A model generated the notes under the pieces. That model did not search any database, was not told the DNA's origin, and worked only from the letters and a program-made list of their open reading frames with translations. Shown piece by piece: positions 1 to 10,499 of a DNA stretch of 64,000 nucleotides. Origin of the DNA: Apis mellifera (Eukaryota; Arthropoda; Insecta; Hymenoptera; Apidae); NCBI RefSeq assembly GCF_003254395.2, contig NC_037650.1, positions 7,378,071 through 7,442,070 on the forward strand, written 5' to 3'. Every line of letters starts with the position of its first letter. Position 1 is the first letter of the stretch. The translations under genes and the position numbers were made by a program.

Positions 1-65
1 TAATATATATATCAAAGTGATACGAATAAACATTGTCAATGATTTAATGAAATAAATCTACTTAC

Positions 66-3000
66 AATGTAACGATGTCCGCATTGGCTTCTTTCACAGC
101 TATGGATAAAGGTTTTATACCACTTTCATCCTCTATATGCTGATCCGCGCGATGTTTTAATAGCAAACATACTTGGGCAGTGTGACCTATTTATTCCAAA
201 TAAATAATTAAATTTATGATAAATTTATTAAAGGGTAAAATTTATAAAAAATGCACACCTAATTCTGTGGCCAAGTATAATGGTGTTTTCCCATCAGCAT
301 CTTGGCAATTGATACGAGCTCCATTTAATATTAGATATTCGCAAGACATAACAGAACCCTGTGATTCCAAAAAAATAATTAAATTAATTACCGGAGAATT
401 TGGACAATGATTTTTATACTTACACTTATAATTGCTTGATGCAGAGCATTTCTACCTCTGTCGTTAACATTTGTCCATGATTTATCAGCACCAGCTGCTA
501 AAGCTGCACACATTACAGGAAGATTATGCGCAGCAGCAGCTTTATAAAGCAACATTTCAGGATGCAAATTTTCTATATCCTCTTCATCTGTGAATTCTTC
601 ATCCTCGCCAGCAGTCGAATCTTGATCGGAACTTAACTCTAAGCTATTATCGATCGTTGGCTTTGGTAAATCACATCCGAACATCAATACATCGGATTCT
701 ATCTTACATTGCTTTTCCGTTCCTGCATCTTTATTCTCGAACGCATCTTTCGCATCAGGAATCTCTGTGTTTAAGGACACTTCATTTTTTATCGACAGAT
801 TATTTTCTGAATCATTCATGGCAATTGTATTGTCCTTGATTTCAGGGATTAAAAGTTTATGTTCATTTTCGATGTTAAATTCCATATTATTATCGATACC
901 CTTAAGATTACTTTCATTTGCTTCGCTACGAGAACGTGCTAAGATTTTCCCGTAAAGCGTAGATTCATTCTTCAAATCCATATTCGTACTATCGTCAGAA
1001 CTTAAGGAACTTCTTTCAACTTTCTTCGTTTTATCGACAGAACTTAAACTTTCAATTGACGTATGTTTACTCTCGTCCGAGCTCGTTGAATGATGACCCT
1101 CTTTTACAGATGATAACATCGTTGTTTTGTTACGATTAGTACTATCGATTTTGTCACAACTCCTCGGTCGACGGCGCAATTTACGGACACTCCATTTGCG
1201 AAAATGCATCTTATCGCGGCTTGCATGCTGTCCGGATGAGATCATATTGCTCAAAGGTTTTACGAATTTGCGTTCTACATATTTTGCTCTTATCCAAGCT
1301 TCACGTATATTTCTGTTGATTTAAACAAAATAGATAGATTTATGATTTTTAAGAAGGAAGAATAGTTATTATCTTTTATACCAATTTTATTTACCCATTA
1401 CACTTTGGAGTAGCTCTAATAATATTAGGAGGGATTGGCAAAGCTTCGTAAACATTGTTCACAACAGTGTTTCCAAGTTCTGCCATTACTTTCAGTATTT
1501 CAGGTTCCCAGTCATCTAACGTCAATGAACGAACCTTACTGTAATGAACACCCAAACTTCTATGCACCCCAGAACATTCTAAGAGAAAATAAATTTTTTA
1601 AATAGAGCTAGAAAATAATTGAGTTCGTAATAAAAAAATGAAGTACCTATGCAGAGTGTAATTCCAAGATTGATACTGGCCCATCTTGGATTAGCACCGC
1701 CACAATCACAACAAGTATCGTTTCCGGCAATCTTTAAGATTTGTTCCCATACTCTGCAGAATAAAGAGAATTATATATTTTTTTTAAAAATCAAGTCAAT
1801 CTTATCTAAATGCAATTAAATATTCAAAATCATTTTTAATTAATACCTTGACTTAGGTTTTGTTTGCTGTCTATTTGATCCTCTAACATTTTGTGATTGC
1901 GATTCTCGTATATTAATTATAGTACCAGCACCCATACCTCTTTGAATGGCAGCACCAATTGCTTGTTGCATAGCAGTTACCCATGCTAAATAAGCTTCTT
2001 CGCTATCAGCTTGTAATATGTGACTTCTGCAAATTGAATAATAATCTATTAAAATATTTATTGTTAGATAAAATTTTTTACCATTATCATTATTAACTGC
2101 TCACTTCGTAGGACTTAATACTTCAAAACAATTTCTTCTATCACAGTCAACCACTGGTTTTACAGTGCAAAGACGAAGATCTTCTTCCATAATTGTATAA
2201 TCATTATCACCAGTTCTTTTTCTATAAACCAATTGATGATCTCTTAGACAAAACCATCTTCTGTTCCATGTTTTAAACGCGTTACTAGTACGTTTAAAGA
2301 GGTAGCCTTCCATTTTAGGATTACCAGGTGTTGGGGAAGGTATTAAATCTCTATTGGTAACGTAAATATGCCGATTTTCCATTTCTTTTTCAAGTTTCAC
2401 GGAATCGGCTCTCATTTTAATTAAGTTATCCCCGAGTTGTTTTAAAAATGGATCCAAATCTTGCGCTAGATCGCTACCTTGATGATAATAAGTAATGCAC
2501 GCGTTCATATAATTATGTAAGGTGCCCAATATTTCGTGTCGTTTGCGTGCCTGTATCATTGTTAAAGAATGAATATAATCTAAAGCAGTATGCCGGAAAC
2601 AGGATCTGGTAGCTGATAAAATGTTCGAAGTTTCTTCATATTCTGCAGGTCTGGACTTTGGAACTTGAGAATTTCTGTTTAAAGCTATATCTAAATCTGC
2701 AGAAATTTTTTCGAAATAATGACGAGATTCTTTTACTCTTTTGATATCACTGTTAAAATATTATAAAATATTAGAAATATTTAAATATACATATATGTAT
2801 ATAAATATTTAATAGATCTTACCTTTTAACGAATGAATTAAGATCTTTAATTACAGTTCTAGATGCTTGATCTAATAAAATAGTATGAAACTTGTTCATT
2901 TCTTGTAAAGCATGAATAAGTTTGTTCAGTAAGGCCATTATCTCTGAATCATCATTGAAATACAGAGATAATTCCCAGAGACTATTTGCAAATTGGCTAT

Positions 3001-4153
3001 AAAAAAAAAGTTATTTTTTAATAGATAGATAATATAAAAAAATAATATAAAAAAAAATACTTTATAAATTAAATCTTATATACTTTAAATAATTTATTAT
3101 GTATATTAAAAATTATATAAAATAATATAATATATAAAATTTTTAAAATTATTTTTTATCCAAACATAATATAAAAATATCAAGGAAAGAATAATTCATA
3201 ACAAGTGTTTTAACTGTATCACTGTCTATATGTGAAACTGAGTACCATATGTATGAGTCATTCTCAACAGAGTTGTAATTCATGTGTTTCCTGACTCCTC
3301 TTTATTAGTTGAAGTATTATATCTCCCTCACCCATTTTATTATTGAACACATTTGATTTAAAATGATTAATAGCATTTCAATCATATATTTTATATGATC
3401 AATCAAACATTTATAGCTTTGTTTATCTATTAACTGTGATATAATTTCATTTTTTCATAGTACAAATTTTTATTCTTCTATTAATTACATATAAGTTAAT
3501 ATATGTAATAACATACCTCTGATGTCCTACAAAAAGTTTCCCAGTGTCAATCATCTGACTACAGTTTTTTAATACCTGTAAAGAATTCTATTTTAAGCTA
3601 ATTTAAAAACATTGATAATTATCACAATAATTCTTTTAATGAGATCACTTATGTAACATAGTTTATAATGTAATTGACAATATAGAGAAGTATAAATATT
3701 TGACAATTAGAATTCTTGAATTTAAATTTCATCTAGCAATTTTTAACAATAATAATTCATTTTGCATAATATGAAATAACATAACCCTTTTATATTATTA
3801 TTTATAACGTGTGTTCAAAAACTTTAATATTATTTTCGTTATGCTTTCTTCTCTTTTTTGTGAATTGAATAACAATACCTTGTCTAACTTTTGTTCAAGT
3901 AAATCAACATTTGCTTCTACTTCTTCGATACAGGATCTAGAAACATACGAAATGGATATTCAAAAAATATTTTCTTTTATTAATATACGTCTTTTCTTAA
4001 TGCGATGCATTCGTCAACGTTACTCATAGTGCTCGTGTAACAGAGTGAAATAAAAGAAGCAAACAAAAGTGTGTTAGAAGTTTTTTCAACCGATTCTCAC
4101 CGAAACTTCGGCGTGTCTCGCAAACATTCTTCGAATTCGATTAAAGGCTTCAT
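66..4153 (-). CDS. CenB1A: ACAP-type ArfGAP (centaurin-beta; BAR-PH-ArfGAP-ANK), 3' end outside window
   Basis: Predicted GTPase-activating protein for Arf6-like small GTPases, acting at endosomal and plasma membranes. Exons, 5' to 3' on the minus strand: 4153-4101, 3936-3879, 3575-3517, 2996-2823, 2749-2105, 2026-1847, 1753-1647, 1578-1395, 1312-424, 358-259, 186-66. All introns are GT-AG, phases agree, and they give 856 codons without a stop. The start is ATG at 4153 (MKPLIEFEECLRD), which aligns with vertebrate ACAP starts. A BAR domain covers about residues 1-235 and a PH domain about 261-360 (MEGYLFKR...). The ArfGAP zinc finger is C404-x2-C407-x16-C424-x2-C427, with the arginine-finger candidate R413 in PRWAS and the motif CSGVHRSLGVH. 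A long Ser/acidic linker precedes ankyrin repeats from about residue 736. The exon ending at 66 has a clear donor, so at least one further exon lies before base 1. The assignment to ACAP1/2/3 collectively is firm; a finer one is not possible here. Confidence 0.95.
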
Positions 4154-4973
4154 TTTGTACTATCCGTTGCCCGGAATTTTCAAGCGCAGTTTCGTCCGAC
4201 GAACTGCAATCTTGAAATTTTTCCGTTCACTATTTCCCATCAAACGGCACAATCATTTGGAAAGACTATTAACATAAACCGTTCGCATTCGCGAAGAACA
4301 ACACATTCCCCTCTCTTCTGTCAAACACAGCATACAATACGTTGAAGTTATTCTAGACTCGAGATACTGTTTGCCAGTGTCGACAACATCCACGTGAGTT
4401 TAGAACGAAAGAGAACTTCACAAAGAACGTATCGATTCATGCGAAATATATTTTTCGAAGCGTTTTCTTTTAACAGTCCTTTCGTATGATACTTTATCAC
4501 TGTCCTCTATACCATTCTCCTTTTTTGTAAGACAATTACATCGTCATCTGGTGAAAGTTCCGTTTCCTTTCCCGTGGTACGACTTGCACATTTATATTTG
4601 CATACTTGCTTACATTCGAAGGCATATTCAGTAAGAAAAAGGCATTTGGTATTTGTAAACATCGGATAAAGTAAGTTCATCTTACGTAATAAATATGTTA
4701 TCTGTTAATTTCCTTATTTAATTCAATCAGCTTTTTATTCTCTTATATTAAAATTTTGAGAAAGAAATAATCCTAACCTATAAAATATACTACTTTTTAT
4801 CTGAATAAGTTAAGATTTTATGTAGTATGATTTTATAAGTAAGATTTTATACAGAATATTACCATAACGGATTTTCTAATAGATTTTCCTAAATACATAA
4901 AAACTTGAAGAATTTGTTATTGAATAACATATTTGTTCATTGCATCGAATAATATTTATTCAACAGGTTCAAT
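4154..4973. promoter_or_regulatory. divergent promoter region between ACAP and CSN7
   Basis: About 820 bp separate the ACAP start codon (minus strand) from the CSN7 start codon (plus strand). The segment next to ACAP is richer in CpG, and the CSN7-proximal part is AT-rich. No convincing TATA box was seen. A shared, bidirectional housekeeping-type promoter is inferred from the head-to-head layout only. Confidence 0.45.
4671..4966 (+). other. probable 5'UTR intron of CSN7
   Basis: A consensus donor, GTAAGT, begins at 4671 after GGATAAA. A consensus acceptor ending in CAACAG at 4966 lies seven bases before the CSN7 ATG at 4974. Removing this 296-bp segment would leave a short 5' leader. The splice signals are visible; use of the intron is inferred. 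Confidence 0.5.
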
Positions 4974-5895
4974 ATGACTGGTACAACTACCACAGAAAAG
5001 TCAGCTAATAATCCTTTGGAACAGTTTGTGCTACTTGCAAAAACTGCCAAAGGAGCAGCTGCTATAGAGCTTATTAAACAAGCGGTAGAGACACCAGGTG
5101 TTCATGTATTTGGAGAATTATTAGATATGCCTAATATCAAAGAACTTGAAAATGGGCCTTACGTTCAATATTGGAATACTCTGAATTTATTTGCATATGG
5201 CACGTACAAAGAATATTTAGAAAACAAAGACAAGGTTCTAGAATTGACTCCTACTCAAAAGAAAAAACTTCAGCATCTAACAATCGTAACATTAGCTACA
5301 AAATCTAGATGCATACCGTATTCTGTATTGTTGGAAGAATTAGATATAAAGAATGTTAGAGATTTAGAGGATTTAATAATAGAAGCAATTTATGCAGATA
5401 TAATACATGGCAAATTGGATCAAAAAAATTCACAATTAGAGGTAGATTATGCTGGTTTAGGACGTGACGTTAGACCTGCTGATACAGGTGTAGTGGCTGA
5501 AACATTAGCCGCTTGGGGTCAAGCTTGTGACACCGTATTAGCGTGTATCGAAGAACAAGTTACAAGAGCAAATGTAGAAAAACAAAAGGCCACATATCAC
5601 AAAGAAAGAATACAAAGAGATGTGAGTAATATTTGCTCAGAGAAAGTGATAAAATATGGCAAGGCTTGCAAATTTGTAATATCTTTGTTGGTAGATTGCT
5701 AACATAAAAAAATCACTTGCTGCACAAGCCGGAGGTGGTGGTGTGCAGGAAGCTGATATGGCAGGAGGTAGTTCAGGATCAGGAGGAAGTGAATCAAGTA
5801 GGGAAGCATTATCAGCTCCGCCTGATGCAAAGAAAAAGCAACAGAAGGTCAAAGGTATTAAAGGAAGTGGTAAGTTCTGGAAGACAATTCAGTAA
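4974..5895 (+). CDS. CSN7: COP9 signalosome complex subunit 7 (PCI domain)
   Basis: Subunit of the COP9 signalosome, which removes NEDD8 from cullin-RING ubiquitin ligases in nucleus and cytosol. Exons are 4974-5621 and 5695-5895, joined across a 73-bp GT-AG intron (GAT|GTGAGT ... GGTAG|ATTGCT), giving 282 aa. A PCI/winged-helix core is seen at about residues 50-170 (LATKSRCIPYSVLLEELDI, then LIIEAIYADIIHGKLDQKN). It is followed by C-terminal helices (AWGQACDTVLACIEEQV), the RDIANIKKSLAAQ segment formed across the splice junction, a low-complexity Gly/Ser stretch and a basic end, KVKGIKGSGKFWKTIQ, resembling vertebrate CSN7 tails. If the intron is retained, the frame runs on for 26 codons to a stop at 5700-5702. 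A good donor (GTG|GTAAGT) lies inside the last exon near 5870, so an alternative C terminus is possible. CpG is scarce in this CDS. Confidence 0.95.
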
Positions 5896-6637
5896 TTTTT
5901 TATCACATGAAATGTATCTCATCGATGACAGGATTCTAGTATATTATATGTAATTTATATTGAAATCCTTGCAATCCTATGTAAACAGCGATAGTCGATG
6001 CCAATTTCAATTAAGAAGCACCATTGCGAACGGAGAAAACGTTCATTGCCATATCTTGGCATATCATACAGATACCAGAGGAATTGAGTTTTCATTAATT
6101 TCAAACGAAACTCTTATGAATACAAGTAATGAAAAATAGTATTATAAATCACTGTTATGTTTGTTTTATGATAGTATTTGTTTATATGAAAAGTTTTGTT
6201 ACATTAAAGTTACAAATTTTTTTCTAAATTGTCGTTTCTGTTATATTATATGTTGGAGTAAAACAATAATATATTGATATAAAATAAGGTGGGAAAAGGG
6301 ATAATATAAAAACGAATTTATATTCACTTTATTTAAGATTGTAATTCAATTTAACAAATGCATGGGGATATTAAGGTAGTTTAGATATCTTAAACGGAAA
6401 AAAAGGAAATCAATAAATGCATTTACACATAATATTTGAGCTTAGATTTTCGGTATAATTATTAAATTTCATAACATCATTATCATTAACATTTTCTACC
6501 ATATAGATTAAATTTTTATTTAGAATTTTCTTTACATTAGAAAAACTAGCCGATCATTATTATTAATACGATGTAAGAACTCCCTGATCATAAAATCCGT
6601 AGATTCCTTATTTCACTGCACATATTAGATTAGTGTA

Positions 6638-6640
<3 letters not shown>
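5896..6640 (+). other. CSN7 3'UTR and downstream AT-rich sequence
   Basis: Non-coding AT-rich sequence follows the CSN7 stop codon. A candidate polyadenylation signal AATAAA lies at 6412-6417 (after GGAAATC). No open frame of note is seen. Where the transcript really ends cannot be told from sequence. Confidence 0.4.
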
Positions 6641-6685
<45 letters not shown>

Positions 6686-6700
6686 GAGAGAAAGAGAGAC

Positions 6701-6733
<33 letters not shown>

Positions 6734-6734
6734 A
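6640..6734. repeat. (GA)n microsatellite
   Basis: About 95 bp of nearly uninterrupted AG dinucleotides, with a few AGAAAG and AGAC interruptions, lie between CSN7 and the receptor gene. The purine strand is the plus strand. Confidence 0.95.
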
Positions 6735-9700
6735 AATTAACAAATAATAACAAAGAGAATTTAATCGATTAAATCGTTGTAAACACATGCAGGCATTAAA
6801 CTTAATATCGAATTAATATTTGTTGTCAGCGATTCGAAGCAGACAAATGTAAATCGTGCACAATACCGTGTCACGAGCATGGCAAACACATTGTGATCGT
6901 CCTCACATCGAGACCTTACAATAATAAATGAGAAAACGACGAACGATTTTCTTACAAGAAAGAAGAATAAGTACTTTTATAATAACGAATAAGCTTCCGA
7001 ATTTTGTAAAAACGTCTAGTATGTATTAAGAGTTTTTAGTCCAGACCAAAGATTTTATATACTTTGCGTTATAAGGTGTGAATGAATAACGAAGCAGGGT
7101 TCGACAAGTTTTATAGGCAAGTTCTATTCTATAGTTGTTGCAATAAATTGCACACATATTTATTATTGTATCTGTGCCTATACGCAAAAATACCGTCATT
7201 AATGATTGATTGACGGTAGAATACAGCGTGATGAGTTGCTTAAATGTGTCTCGTACAATATTTATAGTTTTCTTTTTTTTTTTTCCATCGTTTGTGTTAT
7301 CTTGTTGTCTTTTTACTTTTCACCCTATAAGAAACGATGAAATAAGGATAGATACAAGAGAGAGAGAGAGCAAAATATAATAACCGAAGTGATAAAGTGT
7401 AACTAGTCGGATTGACCGTTGTTATTAAAGAAAAGAACAAAAAGAAAAGAAAAGAGAAAAGGAAAAGTTGTGCGTTTAGGAGGATGTAAACGTCGGTATA
7501 CGAACGATACGTTGCTTAGTGAACAAGAAATGTCAGTTGAATTACAAAGCGTTGTAATTGCTAATGGAATAAAAAGATAATTTATTTTAGCGAGGCTTTT
7601 CTATTTCTCTGCACCCCCTTAACGCCTCTCCTTCACGTCTGTATACGTATATCTAGTACGAGTGATTGTAAGACTTAGAACAAATTAGGCTTATAGTTGT
7701 ATTTTCTCTTTATAGATATATCGATTAGCGCATAGGAAATAAATAGGAATTGTAACTATCGATTTCCCAACTCGTTTCATTGAAATTCTTTCTTTTCTGC
7801 ACTTTTGGTTATTCGTAGGCAAGCTTTCGCGAAAGGCTGCACCCAGCTTTCAGGAATAGGTGGTACCGGAAGTCGCGTAAACTTCTCCAACCCTGTCCAA
7901 TCGGAGCGTGCGTCTACTTTTAAAAACAGTAGAAAGTCTTAAATCTAAAATCGTGTTCTTTTTTTCTTTTTTTTCCTCCTCTCACAATTTAATCATCATG
8001 TGTTATATAGTAGGTACAAGTCACAAATGATACGCCTAATCGGGATTTTCAGGATCTACTAATCCGGTAAGGCACCATGAACTGAACGATGAGCCAAATT
8101 GAGAAGTTCAGCTTTAGGTGAAACCTTGTGGGTCATATCACCAACTCGATTGGATTGTGTCTGTCTATCTATCTGTCTGTCTGTGTCCACGTCGTTGTAA
8201 GAACAGCGCATCGTTTCCTGTGTAATCTTTTTGTACTTTTTGAAGAAATAAAACTGATCCTAAAAAGTAACACAGTGATTATTGTAAGATGCACCCGGTG
8301 CGCATGGATGTAAGAAAAATAATTTAATCAATCGATGCCTAAGTATCAAAGATATTGTTGTGGGAAAAGGGGAGGGATAGATAATTGCATAGAAGGACGA
8401 GATAAATTTTCATTTCGATATTCATTTTATTTCGATAATTTTTCTTTTTCGATATTTTTCGATCGTTCCAACGAATACATCGTACAGTGTAACATCATGT
8501 AAATTTGTGTCTTTCTACTGCAGTGTTCGTACGTATTTAAAATATCGTAATTAGATCGTAATAGTTCGCGCGAACTAACTTTAGAGTTTTCTCTCTTTCT
8601 CACGACAATTGTCAATCGTCGCGTCACGGAATTATCATATCTTGTTCATTTTTAATCTCGTATTCTCGTACTTCTCTTATATAGAATTTAATTATGGCTA
8701 AATTGGTTCCGTATGAACTAATATTTTCGTATTTTCATGCCTTAATATTTAATGTACAGTATCAGGCTAATTGTATGTACAATTTTATATATATTTACAT
8801 ATTCTCGAATGAAATATGATCGTTGGTAAAATATAGTCGAATATATATATATATATTTACATTCTCACAATTATCTCGCATATGTTTAATTTGAATGTTG
8901 AATGTTTTACGAATGAAAATTTTAATTGTATCGGATTCATTCAATGTATCGTTGTTCACGTTTTTAAAGGAAAATAGAATCGTGACAAACGATGGATACT
9001 GGGCTCATTTGTATCCAAGGTTTGACACTGGATGTTCCTTTCGGTTCTATAAAAATTCAAAACTTTTTTTTTTTTAGAATTCTTCTCTACGTTTACGCAC
9101 GAACAAATTCACTTTTCATATAAAATCATTCGGAACGAGTTGTTTTTTTTTTTTTTTTTCTTTTCCAAGCGATCGACAATTCTTGCGCAAACTATCGCTA
9201 TAGAAAAAAAGAACTACGGGTTAGATCGGATATGTTTATCGCACGATTCTACGAAAATGAATTTACAATTTTCCTTTTCTTCAACATCGCGTTTATTTAC
9301 ATCTACGAAAACGGAAATGTTATTCGTCGCTTCTTATTTTCATTTGTTTTTTTTTAATCGCCGTACAAAGATCAAGCGCGGTTAACGTTAACGATTATTA
9401 AAATTAGAGCGACTAGATCGTGAAAACGTTTCGTATTTTCGATCGAGACGCGATTGTTGCGTTTTTCTTTTATTATATCATATAAATCTACGTGTAGCAA
9501 TTCCTATAGTCTGCAGAGGAGATATCGAAAAGAAGGAGAAAAGATTTATCTAAAAGTCTATTAGTTCGTATATTTGGAAATTTGTTTTGAACTTATTCAC
9601 TTGTTCTTGTCTGTTATTTCGCGTGATATTTACAGGGAGAAAATTTATATACAGAAAAATCGAAAAAAAATGTGATTTTCTCGATGTATCGAACAACCGT

Positions 9701-10499
9701 TGTTTCCTCTTTTCTCTCTTTTTATTTTTTTTTTTTGTTATAAAAATTATTAATTATAGAAGATCCCGTCTCGTATAGACGTAATCCTATTCTCGTATTT
9801 GGCAACGATTTTGGATATATAATTCCTATTTTTTTTCCCTTTTTTTTTTTTTTCCATAACGAATTCGACTAAATATTTACAATATTTTCAATTAATTCTA
9901 TTAGTCGGTGAATTATGATTAATGTGCAAACGTTATGAAATGATAGTGTATATACAAAATAGGTTTATGCAATCTCACGTGATTATTACGTGCATTACGC
10001 TATGATCACAGAAGAAACCAGAGCAGTTTTTAAAACGCCACTTAATAGTTAATTAAGATCGATTATTCGTCTTTTATGATGCAATTTCGTGTACCTAGCG
10101 TCCTTATAACGTCGTACATTTATGCTAACCGAGAAAATCAATTCTTCCAAATTTTTACATATTTTTTTTAAATCTCTCTTAATCATCTATTCTCATTCAC
10201 ATTCTCCAAAAATCAATTTTATTTTATATATATATATATATTTCCATATATCGTTTGTAATTCACTTAACAACATATTTCATCTTTCATTCAGTCTAAAC
10301 ATCGTCCAAAGCTTTAAAGAGAATTAATATTAATTTTTAATATCTCGAACTTAATATTCAGTCGTATTTATAAAATATCGTTTCAGTTCTCTCTCTTTCT
10401 TTTTTTTTTTTTTTTTGCGTCCTTTCAAACTATCACCGGATTTTTCGAAATTGGTTTCAAAGTCGCGGGCAAAATGGCCGATTCTATGGAAGTTTGCTG
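6735..10499. other. intergenic region between CSN7 and mGluR (3' ends face each other)
   Basis: The two genes converge here, so the stretch probably contains both 3'UTRs. An AATAAA sits on the plus strand at 8247-8252 in a transcript-end-like context. A TTTATT at 10218-10223 (AATAAA on the minus strand) is one of several possible receptor poly(A) signals. The segment about 7780-8320 is less AT-rich than its surroundings and holds a good plus-strand splice acceptor ending at 7818. Poly-T and poly-A runs are frequent. No recognisable coding gene was found. Confidence 0.5.
8247..8252 (+). terminator. candidate plus-strand polyadenylation signal
   Basis: AATAAA follows a T-rich stretch, in TGAAGAAATAAAACTG, about 2.35 kb past the CSN7 stop. 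It could end a long CSN7 3'UTR or an alternative terminal exon starting near 7819. This is inference only. Confidence 0.25.

Noticed and set aside
388..1254. independent 288-aa gene
   Set aside because: The frame opens at a TTG with no start signal. It is the large internal exon (1312-424) of ACAP, reading past its donor.
5972..6012. acceptor-like AAACAG followed by an 8-codon frame, as alternative CSN7 end
   Set aside because: Possible in phase with the donor near 5870, but the polypyrimidine tract is weak and the unspliced end KFWKTIQ resembles known CSN7 tails better.
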